The notes under the pieces: model-generated | What the model was told of the DNA's origin: nothing | Databases searched by the model: none | The model's input: the letters and a program-made list of their open reading frames with translations, nothing else | Part shown: positions 44,248 through 54,080 of the stretch, one piece after another | How the letters are laid out: the number at the start of each line of letters is the position of its first letter | Position numbering within the stretch: the stretch's first letter is position 1 | Assembly: GCF_047807365.1 (NCBI RefSeq) | Contig: NZ_JBLOUI010000001.1 | Span: 62,001-126,000, forward strand | Source of the DNA: Peptacetobacter sp900539645 | Lineage (GTDB): Bacteria; Bacillota; Clostridia; Peptostreptococcales; Peptostreptococcaceae | Direction: 5' to 3' | DNA length: 64,000 nt | Made by a program: the position numbers and the translations under genes

Positions 44248-44344
44248 AATAATTTCCTCCGTAATTTTAAATATATTTTTCCGATTCTTTAATTTATTTA
44301 TTTTGATTTACTTTTATTCTTTTACTTTTGTTTATAAATAATTC

Positions 44345-45541
44345 TTATTTCCCTTCAGCCTGTAAAGCTTCTTCGTATAAAGGAGACATACTTCTTAATC
44401 TTTCTATTACCTTAGGTAATACTTCTAGTATGTAGTCTATATCCTCATCAGTTGTAAAATCTCCAACTGTTAATCTTAAAGATCCATGAGCTATTTCGTG
44501 TGGTAAGCCTATTGCTAAAAGTACATGTGATGGGTCTAATGATCCTGATGTACAAGCTGAACCACTTGATCCAGATATTCCAGCATGGTTAAGAAGTAAT
44601 AATATTCCTTCACCTTCTATAAACTTAAATGCAAAGTTTGCATTTCCTGGAAGTCTATCTTCTAAGCTTCCGTTTATTCTAGTATAAGGTATTCTTTCTT
44701 TAACACCTTCTATAAGCTTGTTTCTAAGTCTTGTAAGCTCTTTTATATGGTTGTCCATATTAGCTTTAGCAAGTTCTGCTGCTTTACCATATCCTACTAT
44801 TGCAGGTATGTTTTCTGTACCAGCTCTTCTTCTTTTTTCCTGAGCTCCACCGTGAACAAGATTGTCAAATCTAAGTCCTCTTCTTATGAATAAAGCTCCT
44901 ACTCCTTTTGGTCCGTATATCTTATGAGAAGACATACTTACCATATCTACACCAAGTTCTTTAACATCTACTGGTATATTTCCTGCTGCCTGAACAGCAT
45001 CTGTATGGAATAGTATTTTATGTTTTTTAGCAACTTCTACTAATTCTTTTATAGGTTCTACTGTACCTATTTCGTTATTTGCAAACATTATACTGATTAG
45101 TATTGTGTTGTCTTTTATCGCATTTTCTAAAGCTTCTGGGCTAACTTTACCTTCTTCATCTACATCAAGATAAGTAACTTCAAATCCAAAGTTCTTTTCT
45201 AAGTATTCGCAAGTATGTAGTACTGCATGATGTTCTATTTTTGAAGTTATTATGTGGTTTCCTTTACCTTTTCTCTGAAGGTCAAAGGCAACTCCTTTTA
45301 TCGCCCAGTTATCACTTTCCGATCCACCAGCAGTGAAGTATATTTCATTTGGCTCTGCATTTATAAGAGCTGCAACTCTAGTTCTAGCTAGTTCTAAAGC
45401 TTCTTTAGCTTCATGACCATAGCTATAAAAACTAGATGCATTTCCAAATCCTTCGCTAAAATATGGAAGCATTTCATCTAACACTTCTTTTTTAACAGGT
45501 GTTGTTGCAGAATAGTCCATATAAATTCTTTTGTTTTCCAT
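44345..45541 (-). CDS. iscS: Cysteine desulfurase IscS
   Basis: A PLP enzyme that takes sulfur from cysteine for Fe-S clusters and tRNA thiolation. The 398-residue product has MDYSATTPVKKEVLDEM near the N-terminus, the PLP-lysine segment SMSSHKIYGPKGVGAL near residue 202 and the mobile Cys loop GSSGSACTSGSLDPSHVL near 320, a group I-type long loop. The start at 45541 (MENKRIY) has GAAGGGG upstream and is preferred over the upstream ATG at 45565. Confidence 0.96.
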   Translation of the reverse strand: MENKRIYMDYSATTPVKKEVLDEMLPYFSEGFGNASSFYSYGHEAKEALELARTRVAALINAEPNEIYFTAGGSESDNWAIKGVAFDLQRKGKGNHIITSKIEHHAVLHTCEYLEKNFGFEVTYLDVDEEGKVSPEALENAIKDNTILISIMFANNEIGTVEPIKELVEVAKKHKILFHTDAVQAAGNIPVDVKELGVDMVSMSSHKIYGPKGVGALFIRRGLRFDNLVHGGAQEKRRRAGTENIPAIVGYGKAAELAKANMDNHIKELTRLRNKLIEGVKERIPYTRINGSLEDRLPGNANFAFKFIEGEGILLLLNHAGISGSSGSACTSGSLDPSHVLLAIGLPHEIAHGSLRLTVGDFTTDEDIDYILEVLPKVIERLRSMSPLYEEALQAEGK

Positions 45542-45658
45542 AGTTTTTCCCCTTCCATTTGCCATTTTGCAAATTTCAAATATATTTTAAACTAAAACTT
45601 AATTCCATTTGATTCATATTATTATTTATATCCTAAATTTAACATCTCAACCATTTTT

Positions 45659-46126
45659 TTATTGCTTGTTTAAATCTATTTTATAAATATCTTTTTCATC
45701 ACTAGACAATCCATTGTCACCTATCCGATCGTCTACCATGTCTTGTAAAAAAGTAGTGTTTACAACATCATCTATTGCATTCTTCATCTTTTTCCATACT
45801 AGTCTAGTAGCACATTTATCTGAGTTGCTACAGACGCCTTCTTCTTTTAGACAATCTGATATAGTTATAGGACCTTCTAGGACATTTAATATATCTCCAA
45901 CAGAAATCTCATCTGGCTTTCTAGCTAAGAAATATCCCCCTTGAGAGCCTCTTATACTTTTTACAAGGCCTGCTTTTTTTAATTTTGAGAATATCTGCTC
46001 TAAATACCGCTCTGAAACATTCTGCTTTTCAGATATATATTTTATAGATATAGGTTCTTCGCCATAGTTTAATGCTAGTTCAAACATAGCCTTTAATCCA
46101 TATCTACCCTTTGTTGAAAGCTTCAC
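45659..46126 (-). CDS. iscR: Rrf2 family Fe-S regulator IscR
   Basis: IscR senses Fe-S status through a [2Fe-2S] cluster and represses the isc operon. The 155-residue product has MKLSTKGRYGLKAM, the helix-turn-helix SIKYISEKQNVSERYLEQIF, and three cluster cysteines at residues 92, 99 and 105, near the spacing of E. coli IscR (92, 98, 104). It is the first gene of iscR-iscS-iscU-mnmA and is preceded by a type-1-like IscR operator. Confidence 0.95.
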   Translation of the reverse strand: MKLSTKGRYGLKAMFELALNYGEEPISIKYISEKQNVSERYLEQIFSKLKKAGLVKSIRGSQGGYFLARKPDEISVGDILNVLEGPITISDCLKEEGVCSNSDKCATRLVWKKMKNAIDDVVNTTFLQDMVDDRIGDNGLSSDEKDIYKIDLNKQ

Positions 46127-46169
46127 TTTATCACCTTCTTTTAATTCCTACTGTTTTACTATGGTTTAA

Positions 46170-46219
46170 TGATATTATATCCGACTATTTTTGTCAAGTA
46201 TAAATTTCGACTATTTTAC
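46170..46219 (-). promoter_or_regulatory. isc operon promoter with IscR type-1-like operator
   Basis: On the minus strand TTGACA is followed after 17 bases by TATCAT. The bases 46177-46201 fit the 25-base E. coli type 1 IscR site at 23 of 25 positions, including ATA, GAC, AGTC and TAT at the diagnostic places. A second AATAGTCG half-site lies 26 bases further upstream. Binding would block RNA polymerase. Confidence 0.8.
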
Positions 46220-46290
46220 TCTACTTTGTTTTTTTCTACTAATACTCTTCAAATAAATTTTTATACTATTAATATCTTATAAACTTAAAT

Positions 46291-46331
46291 AAAAAAACGC
46301 CTCAAACATAATTCAATATGCCTAAGACGTT
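46291..46331 (-). terminator. rarA terminator
   Basis: AAAACGTCTTAGGCATA-TTGAAT-TATGTTTGAGGCGTTTTTTT on the minus strand, with wobble pairs, immediately after the rarA stop. Confidence 0.8.
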
Positions 46332-46338
46332 TTGCAAT

Positions 46339-47631
46339 CTATTTATTATTGTTTTTTCCGTTTTCTTTTACCTGTTTCCAATAAGAATCATACGCTTTTT
46401 CGTTCTTATTTTCTCCTGGAGTATAGTAAGTTTTTCCTTTTAATTCATCTGGAAGATACTGTTGCTCTATCCAATGATTAGGATAATTGTGAGGATATTT
46501 ATATTCTACTCCTCTTCCCAATTTTTCTGCTCCTGCATAATGTGCATCTTTTAAATGATCTGGTATATCACCTATATCAGAATTTTCTACATCGTACATA
46601 GCTTTCTCTATTGCATCTATTACAGAGTTTGACTTTGGACACTGAGCTAGATATATAGTTGCCTGTGCAAGTGGCAATCTCGCCTCAGGAAAGCCAAGTT
46701 GAAGCGCCGACGATACACATGCGTATGTTATAGACACCGCATTGGGCACAGCTAATCCTACGTCCTCTGACGCCACACAAAGCAACCTTCTAGTTATATT
46801 CTGCATATCCTCTGCTTTTATAAGTCTAGCTAAATAGTGAAGGGCTGCATCTACATCAGATCCCCTTAGAGATTTATGAAATGCGGATAAAATAGAATAT
46901 CCATCATCTCCTTTTCTGTCGTAACTCACAGATTTTGCTGTAGAGCTATCTAAAACATTTTGTAATGTTATATCTACCACTCCAGTAGCTATATTTATAC
47001 CTAAATTAAATGCAAGTTCTAATCTATTTATAGCTGTTCTCATATCGCCGTTACTTATCCGAGCTATATGTTCTAAAGCTTCATTTTCAACATTTCCAAT
47101 TGTATAAGTTTTATTGTCTTTTAATTTTTCTACACAATTTTTTAATCCTTCTACAACATCTTCTTTTTCAATAGGCTTAAATTCAAATACAACACTTCTG
47201 CTAAGTATCGCCTTGTATATTACAAAATACGGATTATCTGCCGTACTAGCTATCAATGTAACTGAGCCCTCTTCTATAACTTCAAGAAGCGACTGTTGCT
47301 GCTTCCTATTTAATGCCTGGATTTCGTCTAGCATCAGAATTATTCCATTAAATGAAAATAAATTCTCTCTCTTAGAAGCTTCTATAACCTCTTTTATCTC
47401 CTTAACACCACAGTTTACTGCGTTTAGTTTTACGTATTTTTTTCCTGTTGCATTGGCTATAATATTTGCAAGAGTTGTTTTTCCTGTACCTGGTGGTCCA
47501 TAAAAAATCATATTTGGAATATTTCCACTCTGTATTATTCTATTCATAACCTTATTTTCACCGATTATATGACTTTGACCTACCATATCCTCAATTTTGC
47601 TAGGTCTAAATCTATCAGCAAATGGCTGCAT
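46339..47631 (-). CDS. rarA: Replication-associated recombination protein A (MgsA/RarA)
   Basis: A AAA+ ATPase related to clamp loaders that acts at stalled replication forks. The 430-residue product has LADRFRPSKIEDMVGQSHI-type opening, Walker A GPPGTGKTT at residues 45-53 and Walker B ILMLDEIQALN near 98. The C-terminal tetramerisation domain has the DIGDIPDHLKDAHYAGAEKLG segment. It lies between codY and iscR and has its own terminator. Confidence 0.95.
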   Translation of the reverse strand: MQPFADRFRPSKIEDMVGQSHIIGENKVMNRIIQSGNIPNMIFYGPPGTGKTTLANIIANATGKKYVKLNAVNCGVKEIKEVIEASKRENLFSFNGIILMLDEIQALNRKQQQSLLEVIEEGSVTLIASTADNPYFVIYKAILSRSVVFEFKPIEKEDVVEGLKNCVEKLKDNKTYTIGNVENEALEHIARISNGDMRTAINRLELAFNLGINIATGVVDITLQNVLDSSTAKSVSYDRKGDDGYSILSAFHKSLRGSDVDAALHYLARLIKAEDMQNITRRLLCVASEDVGLAVPNAVSITYACVSSALQLGFPEARLPLAQATIYLAQCPKSNSVIDAIEKAMYDVENSDIGDIPDHLKDAHYAGAEKLGRGVEYKYPHNYPNHWIEQQYLPDELKGKTYYTPGENKNEKAYDSYWKQVKENGKNNNK

Positions 47632-47662
47632 AATTTCACCCTCTTTTTAATTGCATTGTATT

Positions 47663-47692
47663 AAAAAAGGGATACCAATTCTGATATCCCTC
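47663..47692 (-). terminator. codY terminator
   Basis: AGAGGGATATCA-GAAT-TGGTATCCCTTTTTT on the minus strand, 35 bases after codY. Confidence 0.88.
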
Positions 47693-47726
47693 TTGCTTTT
47701 TAATTCACATTTTTTACAGAAATAAA

Positions 47727-48512
47727 TTATCTGTTTTCTTTTGTTTTAGCAAGTTCTTCTAATAGCTTGTCGTTTAATATTCTTATATGTGTTCCCTTCA
47801 TTCCAAGAGATCTAGACTCTATAACACCAGCACTTTCGAATTTTCTAAGGGCATTAACTATAACTGATCTAGTTATACCAACTCTATCAGCTATTTTACT
47901 AGCTACTAAAAGACCTTCTTTTCCGTCAAGCTCAGCAAATATATGCTCAACAGCTTCAAGTTCTGAATATGAAAGAGTTCCTATAGCCATCTGAACAACA
48001 GCTTTCTTTCTCATTTCTTCTTCCATTTCTTCACTTATAGCTCTTAATATTTCAAGCCCAACAACTGTAGCTGAATATTCAGCAACAACTAAATCTTCAT
48101 CGTTGAAGTCTTTTTCATATCTAGTTATTATTAATGTTCCTAATCTTTCTCCACTGCCGTGAATTGGAACTACTATTGTTTTTTTGTTTAATCTACCATG
48201 TTCGTAAGGGAATATTTTTAGCATTTCTTCGCCAGTTATATTTTCCTTAGTATCTTCTATTTTTAATAGATTTTTAGTATATTCTTCTGGGAACCATTTC
48301 TGTTTTGTTATTTCATCTTCTATAACAGAACTATCTGCTTCATCAGTTAAATGAAGTCCTAATACCTTTCCTTTTGCGCTTATTATATAAGTATTAGATT
48401 CTAAAACATCACCTAGTACTCCTGCAAGTAGGTTAAAAGATATATTACTACCACCGCTAGTCTGTAAAGTTTTGTTTATTTTTCTTGTTTTCTGTAATAA
48501 TTCACTTACCAT
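47727..48512 (-). CDS. codY: GTP- and branched-chain-amino-acid-sensing repressor CodY
   Basis: CodY represses amino-acid uptake and biosynthesis genes in rich conditions. The 261-residue product has an N-terminal GAF domain that binds Ile, Leu and Val (LLQKTRKINKTLQ opening), and a C-terminal winged helix with VASKIADRVGITRSVIVNAL. I prefer the ATG at 48512 (MVSELL) over the one at 48524, which lies inside the ribosome binding site AAGGAGATGA. Its likely targets in the window are brnQ1 and the hydroxy-acid oxidase. Confidence 0.96.
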   Translation of the reverse strand: MVSELLQKTRKINKTLQTSGGSNISFNLLAGVLGDVLESNTYIISAKGKVLGLHLTDEADSSVIEDEITKQKWFPEEYTKNLLKIEDTKENITGEEMLKIFPYEHGRLNKKTIVVPIHGSGERLGTLIITRYEKDFNDEDLVVAEYSATVVGLEILRAISEEMEEEMRKKAVVQMAIGTLSYSELEAVEHIFAELDGKEGLLVASKIADRVGITRSVIVNALRKFESAGVIESRSLGMKGTHIRILNDKLLEELAKTKENR

Positions 48513-48740
48513 ATCGAAATTCATCTCCTTGTCAAACTGTTCTACACAATAAATAAAGTAGTTTGATTAATTATAATAATTTTACCATTTTTTTGATTTT
48601 TCCACAAAATCACATTTTTCTTTCTATACTACTAAAAAGATTATCACAAGTTGGGTTTGATTTCAATATAATTTTGTTACTTTTTTTAATTTTCAATATT
48701 TTATATATTATTTTTAATTTTAATTTATTTCGGAATTGTT

Positions 48741-48782
48741 TGATTTTGAGTGACAATTCAAAAAGATTCCCACTCAAAATCA
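48741..48782. repeat. Perfect 12-base inverted repeat between topA and codY
   Basis: TGATTTTGAGTG (48741-48752) and CACTCAAAATCA (48771-48782) form a perfect 12-pair stem around an 18-base loop. Neither side has a good T run, so it is not a classic terminator. It lies about 35 bases after the topA stop codon. Confidence 0.6.
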
Positions 48783-48816
48783 TTTTCCACTTAAATTAAT
48801 TAATTTTTTCTTCTTT

Positions 48817-50892
48817 TTATTCTTCTATAATTTTCTCAAATCCACATTCTTTATTTGAGCAAATATGTTTTTTCCCTTTTTTAGATACTTTCTCTGTCAT
48901 GTAAGAACCACATTCTGGACATACTTCCTCCACAGGTTTGTTCCATTCTATAAAGTCACAGTCTGGGTATTTACTGCATCCATAGAATGCTCTTCCTTTT
49001 TTAGTTTTTCTTACAATTATCTCGCCCTCTCCACATTTAGGACATTTTACACCTATTTTATTTATTATAGGTTTAGTATTTTTGCATTCTGGATAGTTTT
49101 TACAAGCCATAAATTTACCAAATCTACCGTATTTTATAACCATATTTGATCCACATAGCTCGCAAATTTCATCAGTTTCTACATCCATATTTACTTTTTC
49201 TATATTTTCAAGAGCTTCTTTTATAGCCTCTTCAAATGGCTCATAAGATTCTTTTACAACTTCTTTCCAATTAGCTTCACCTTCTTCAATTGTATCAAGC
49301 TCATTTTCAAGTTTAGCTGTAAAGTCTACATCCATAAGTTTTGCAAAGTTAGCTTCAAGTATTTCAGTTACTAATATACCTAACTCTGTTGGCTGAAGAC
49401 TAGAACCATTTTTTTCTACATATTCCCTATTTAATATAGTAGCTATTGTAGGTGCATATGTACTAGGTCTACCTATTCCAAGTTCTTCAAGTGTTTTTAC
49501 TAAACTAGCCTCTGTGTATCTAGCAGGTGGCTGAGTAAAGTGTTGCTCTGGGAAAATTCCATTTACTTTTAAATCGTCACCTTCTGATATTTCAGGAAGT
49601 ATTCTATCTTCTCTATCGTAGAAGTTATATATTTTTGTATAACCATCAAATATCATTTTTGATCCAGTAGCTTTAAATGTATAGTTTTCTATCTGACATT
49701 CTACATTCATAAGTTCAAATTCAGAATCACTCATCTGGCTAGCAACAAATCTTCTCCATATTAGGTTGTAAAGTTTGTACTGGTCTTTACTTAAAGAGTC
49801 TTTTATACTGTCTGGAGTTCTATCTACAGATGTAGGTCTTATTGCCTCGTGTGCGTCCTGAACTTTTTTAGTACTCTTTTTATCAGATGATTTTTTTTCT
49901 TCTTTATAGTATTCATTTCCTAAAGTTTCTTTTATAAATACTTCTGCCTTACCTTTTGCTTCTTCTGATATTCTATTAGAGTCTGTTCTTATGTAAGAAA
50001 TTAACCCTACAGTTCCTTCACCTTTTACATCTATACCTTCATATAATTCCTGGGCAATCATCATAGTTTTCTTAGTTGAGAATCCTAGTCTATTAACCCC
50101 TTCCTGCTGAAGTACACTAGTTGTAAATGGTTTTGGAGCAGATTTTTTTCTCTTTTTAGACTCAATTTTTACCACGTGTAAATCTTTATTTTCTATTATT
50201 TCTAATATTTTATTTACTTCTTCTTCGTTGTGTATTTCGGCTTTTTTACCGTCTATAGCAGATAGTTTGAAGTCTATATTCTCACCTGTTTTAGATTCAG
50301 ATTTTGCATCTATTGTCCAATATTCAACTGGTTCAAATGCATTTATCTCTTTTTCTCTATCACAGATTAATTTTGTTGTAACAGACTGTACTCTACCTGC
50401 ACTAAGTCCTTTTCTAAGTTTCTGCCAAAGAACTGGACTTATCTGATAACCTAACAATCTGTCTATAACCCTTCTAGCCTGCTGAGCATCAACTAAATCA
50501 AGATTAATTTTTCTAGGGTTTTTTATAGCTTTTCTTATAGCATCCTTTGTTATCTCGTTAAACTCTATTCTACAAGGCTCGTCATTTTCTATGCCTAGTA
50601 TATGTTCAAGATGCCAAGAAATTGCTTCTCCTTCTCTATCGGGGTCGGTTGCAAGATAAACCTTACTAGCTTTTTTAGCTGATTTCTTTAAATCTTTTAT
50701 AAGATCCCCTTTACCTCTTATGTTTATATATCCTGGTTCAAAGTTATTTTCTATATCAATTCCTAACTTACTTTTAGGAAGATCTCTAACATGACCAACA
50801 GATGCTTTTACTGTGTAATGGCTTTTACCAAGGAATTTTTCGATTGTTTTCGCCTTTGCTGGCGACTCGACTATAACTAATATTTTTGCCAA
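48817..50892 (-). CDS. topA: DNA topoisomerase I
   Basis: A type IA topoisomerase that relaxes negative supercoils. The 691-residue product has the N-terminal TOPRIM domain (KILVIVESPAKAKTIEKFL; TDPDREGEAI), the active-site Tyr in LISYIRTDSNRIS near residue 299, and three C-terminal Cys4 zinc ribbons (CELC..., CPKC..., CPEC...). The start is a TTG at 50892 with GGAGGTG about 7 bases upstream; the ATG at 50910 has no usable site. The RBS and context match dprA-topA-codY order. Confidence 0.96.
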   Translation of the reverse strand: MAKILVIVESPAKAKTIEKFLGKSHYTVKASVGHVRDLPKSKLGIDIENNFEPGYINIRGKGDLIKDLKKSAKKASKVYLATDPDREGEAISWHLEHILGIENDEPCRIEFNEITKDAIRKAIKNPRKINLDLVDAQQARRVIDRLLGYQISPVLWQKLRKGLSAGRVQSVTTKLICDREKEINAFEPVEYWTIDAKSESKTGENIDFKLSAIDGKKAEIHNEEEVNKILEIIENKDLHVVKIESKKRKKSAPKPFTTSVLQQEGVNRLGFSTKKTMMIAQELYEGIDVKGEGTVGLISYIRTDSNRISEEAKGKAEVFIKETLGNEYYKEEKKSSDKKSTKKVQDAHEAIRPTSVDRTPDSIKDSLSKDQYKLYNLIWRRFVASQMSDSEFELMNVECQIENYTFKATGSKMIFDGYTKIYNFYDREDRILPEISEGDDLKVNGIFPEQHFTQPPARYTEASLVKTLEELGIGRPSTYAPTIATILNREYVEKNGSSLQPTELGILVTEILEANFAKLMDVDFTAKLENELDTIEEGEANWKEVVKESYEPFEEAIKEALENIEKVNMDVETDEICELCGSNMVIKYGRFGKFMACKNYPECKNTKPIINKIGVKCPKCGEGEIIVRKTKKGRAFYGCSKYPDCDFIEWNKPVEEVCPECGSYMTEKVSKKGKKHICSNKECGFEKIIEE

Positions 50893-50920
50893 AAAACACA
50901 CCTCCGTCATTAATTTATTC

Positions 50921-52042
50921 TTATATTTTCATACTGTAGACCCCCTTTTCAATTTCGAAAATAAGATCGTACAGTTTTAATTTTTCTACAATTGGATTTA
51001 TTTTTTCAATGCCAAATTTAGTTTTTAAACATAAAGAATCCATATCTATACTACCATTTTTTCTGATAATATCAACTAAAATCTTCTCATCATCTTCTAA
51101 ATCCGCATTTATATCGGCTTTTTCTATAGTATCATATTTTATTTCTTTTTCAAGTGTTTTAAACTTAAATACTTCAAATTCCTCTAAAACATCATCTATA
51201 TTTTCAGTTAATTTTGCACCTTCTTTAATAAGTCTATGACATCCTTTGCTGTTTTCTGAAAATATACTTCCAGGTACAGCAAATACTGTTCTACCTTGCT
51301 CTGCTGCAAATTCCGCAGTTATAAGTGCGCCGCTCTTTTTAGCTGCTTCAACTATAATAACACCATCACTGAGTCCACTTATTATCCTATTTCTATTTGC
51401 AAAATAATGTGGATGAACTGTTTTGTTTATTCCATGCTCTGATATCACTGCTCCACCAGAATCAACAATTTTGTTCATTAACCATATATTCGTCTTTGGA
51501 AGGGGATTGTCTATCCCAGAACCTAAAACACCAAAAGTCTTTCCCTTACCTAAAAGGGATGCTTCATGGCTTATTGCGTCTACTCCTATTGCAAGCCCAC
51601 TTATTATATCAGCTCCATAATCAGAAAGCTCTCTAGCAAGCTTTTTAGTACACTCTGCTCCGTACACAGTAGGTTTTCTCGAACCCACTATTCCAACCGA
51701 AAAATGTTTGCCTAGTGCAGACAGATTTCCTTTATAGAATAATACCTTTGGTGCATCGTATATATTAGCCAATTTATAAGGGTAATCATCATCTCCAATA
51801 ACCGAATATTTTACATTCTTTTTGTAAAGAAGTTCCTTATAGTCATCTACATTCATCTTATTTTTACAATTAATGATACTACTCTTAACTTTATCATTTA
51901 CTCCTTCAAGATTATATATTGTTTTCTCTGAAAAATCAAATATATCTTTCGTACCTGGTATTTTCTTTTCAATTTTGTCTATTGTCAAATTACTTAAACC
52001 AACAACACCATATAACCATAAATATGCATCTCTTTTATTCAT
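50921..52042 (-). CDS. dprA: DNA processing protein DprA
   Basis: DprA loads RecA on incoming single-stranded DNA in natural transformation. The 373-residue product has an N-terminal helical (SAM-like) region, the Rossmann core with VGSRKPTVYGAECTKKL near residue 117 and SGLAIGVDAISHEASL near 145, and PLPKTNIWL. A C-terminal winged helix follows. It lies 30 bases after comM. Competence itself cannot be inferred from dprA alone. Confidence 0.96.
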   Translation of the reverse strand: MNKRDAYLWLYGVVGLSNLTIDKIEKKIPGTKDIFDFSEKTIYNLEGVNDKVKSSIINCKNKMNVDDYKELLYKKNVKYSVIGDDDYPYKLANIYDAPKVLFYKGNLSALGKHFSVGIVGSRKPTVYGAECTKKLARELSDYGADIISGLAIGVDAISHEASLLGKGKTFGVLGSGIDNPLPKTNIWLMNKIVDSGGAVISEHGINKTVHPHYFANRNRIISGLSDGVIIVEAAKKSGALITAEFAAEQGRTVFAVPGSIFSENSKGCHRLIKEGAKLTENIDDVLEEFEVFKFKTLEKEIKYDTIEKADINADLEDDEKILVDIIRKNGSIDMDSLCLKTKFGIEKINPIVEKLKLYDLIFEIEKGVYSMKI

Positions 52043-52071
52043 TATTAAATTTCCTTTCTTTCATATATATT

Positions 52072-53628
52072 TTAATCGTGTAGCTTAGAAAAATACGTAT
52101 AGTATGCCCTTCTCATTGAAAATGCCTCCAGTATATCACTTTCTTTAATATTTTCCCTCTGATCTAAATCTGCTATTGTCCTTGCTACTTTTAGAAGTTT
52201 TATATAACTTCTATTACTCAATCTATATTTATTAAAAATCATCTCTAAAACTTTCTCACAGCTATCATCTACAGCACAATACTTGTCGATTTCAGAACTA
52301 TTCATATCCCTATTGAGTTTATTTTTATCGCCTTTAAACCTTTTGTACTGCATTCTTCTAGCTGCTTCAACTCTTTTCTTTATTTCTTCAGACGTTTCAT
52401 TTTTTATTTTTGAATTAATCTCATCGAATGAAACTGATTTCACTTCTGTGAAAATATCAATTCTATCCAAAAATGGTCCTGATAACTTTCCTAGATACCT
52501 CTCTATGTTGTATCGTCTACATCTACACTCTATATTTGACCTGTAATATCCACAGGGACAAGGATTCATTGCAGCAACTAAAATAAAATCACTTGGATAT
52601 GTTATGCTGTACTTCAATCTAGAGATATTTACACTTTTCTCCTCTATAGGCTGTCTTAACGACTCCAATGTTTTTCTGCTAAATTCTGCAACCTCATCCA
52701 AAAATAACACTCCCCTATGAGCCAATGTTATCTCTCCAGCCTTTGCATCTACTCCACCACCTATCAACGAAATTCCTGTACACGTATGATGAGGTGCTCT
52801 AAAAGGCCTGTTTTCTATAAGACCACTTCTTTCAACTGAATTTGAACAAACACTATATATCCTACTCACTTCAAGCATCTCTTCCCTAGTCATATCGGGG
52901 AAAATTGTAGGCATTCTCTTTGCTAAAAAAGATTTTCCAGATCCTGGTGGGCCTATCATAAGCATATTGTGACCACCTGCAACAGAAATCTCAGCACATC
53001 TTTTGACGTATATATTTCCCTTTATATCGCTAAAATCAATCTTTTCATCAACTGAGTTTTTTAATTCTTCATCCTTTAAAATATCTGATTTAATCCATTC
53101 AATTTCTATCTTTGTAATACCTCCATTTAATATAGAGATGCAGTTTTTCAAGCTACTTACAGGTATTATTTCAATCCCATCTATAAAGCTACATTCATTA
53201 AAATTATCTCTCGGTACAAATATCTTCTCGTATCCGTTTTCTTTCGCTCCTATTACAATAGGAAGAATTCCCTTTATAGACTTAACAGTTCCATCAAGCG
53301 ATAACTCTCCAACAAAAACAGAATCCGTCATTTCTTTATCTTTTGCTTTTATTTTATCTCTCAATATTCCCATACTTATTGGCAAATCTAGAAATGAACC
53401 CTGTTTTTTCATATCTGCTGGAGATAAGTTTACAACTATCCTCGCATTTGGAAATCTATATCCACTATTTGTTATTGCCGACTTCACCCTCTCTCTAGCT
53501 TCCTTTATCTCTGTACTAGCAAGCCCAACTATATTAAACGCCGGCATTCCCTTTCCGATATCTACCTCTACTTTTATATCGCAACTGTCTATTCCAATTA
53601 TATTTCTCGAATTTATAGAACTTATCAT
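52072..53628 (-). CDS. comM: YifB/ComM family AAA+ ATPase (Mg-chelatase-like)
   Basis: ComM is a helicase that helps integrate transformed DNA. The 518-residue product has an N-terminal Lon-substrate-like domain (MISSINSRNIIGIDSCDIKVEVDIG), an AAA+ core with Walker A GPPGSGKS near residue 216 and GVLFLDEVAEF near 298, the Cys-rich MNPCPCGYY segment and a C-terminal domain. The ATG at 53628 with GGAGGTG upstream is preferred over 53652. It lies 14 bases after yraN. Confidence 0.94.
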   Translation of the reverse strand: MISSINSRNIIGIDSCDIKVEVDIGKGMPAFNIVGLASTEIKEARERVKSAITNSGYRFPNARIVVNLSPADMKKQGSFLDLPISMGILRDKIKAKDKEMTDSVFVGELSLDGTVKSIKGILPIVIGAKENGYEKIFVPRDNFNECSFIDGIEIIPVSSLKNCISILNGGITKIEIEWIKSDILKDEELKNSVDEKIDFSDIKGNIYVKRCAEISVAGGHNMLMIGPPGSGKSFLAKRMPTIFPDMTREEMLEVSRIYSVCSNSVERSGLIENRPFRAPHHTCTGISLIGGGVDAKAGEITLAHRGVLFLDEVAEFSRKTLESLRQPIEEKSVNISRLKYSITYPSDFILVAAMNPCPCGYYRSNIECRCRRYNIERYLGKLSGPFLDRIDIFTEVKSVSFDEINSKIKNETSEEIKKRVEAARRMQYKRFKGDKNKLNRDMNSSEIDKYCAVDDSCEKVLEMIFNKYRLSNRSYIKLLKVARTIADLDQRENIKESDILEAFSMRRAYYTYFSKLHD

Positions 53629-53641
53629 CTCAACACCTCCA

Positions 53642-53989
53642 TCAAAATGCATCCACTATATGCCTAATTTTCTTATCATTCATATATATTTCCACAACGT
53701 CAAATCTAATAGAAACCTTATACAAATTTTTCTTCATTATATATTCCTGTGCTGTTTTTCTTATCTTACTTTGCTTAGTTTTACCCACAGCCTCTGCAGG
53801 AAATCCATATCTACAATCGCTTCTACTTTTAACCTCTATAAAAACTATTTCTGTTGTATCAAAAAAGGCTATTATATCGATTTCCCCAAATCTGCCTCTA
53901 AAATTTCTTTCTTTTATAGTTGCTCCCTTCTTTTTCAAAAATTCAGCAGCTATATCCTCACCAATTTTTCCCTTTTCTACATTATTCAT
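53642..53989 (-). CDS. yraN: YraN family endonuclease-like protein (UPF0102)
   Basis: A 115-residue protein of the YraN/UPF0102 family with a restriction-endonuclease-like fold. It has GEDIAAEFLKKKGATI, the core FGEIDIIA and VFIEVKSRSDCRYGFP, with the Glu-x-Lys pair, near residue 50. Its role is unknown, probably DNA processing. It is the first gene of yraN-comM-dprA-topA. Confidence 0.92.
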   Translation of the reverse strand: MNNVEKGKIGEDIAAEFLKKKGATIKERNFRGRFGEIDIIAFFDTTEIVFIEVKSRSDCRYGFPAEAVGKTKQSKIRKTAQEYIMKKNLYKVSIRFDVVEIYMNDKKIRHIVDAF

Positions 53990-54080
53990 ATCTTTAATAA
54001 ACCTCCAATCTTTCTCCTATTTTTATTATTTTCATAGAATTTATTTTTTATACTTTTCTTTTGCGTTTTGCTATTTTTAT

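Noticed and set aside
53003..54037. Plus-strand open frame of 344 codons opposite comM and yraN
   Set aside because: It lies entirely antisense to two well-supported genes, has Ser/Phe/Ile-rich low-complexity content typical of reversed A/T-rich codons, and no ribosome binding site.
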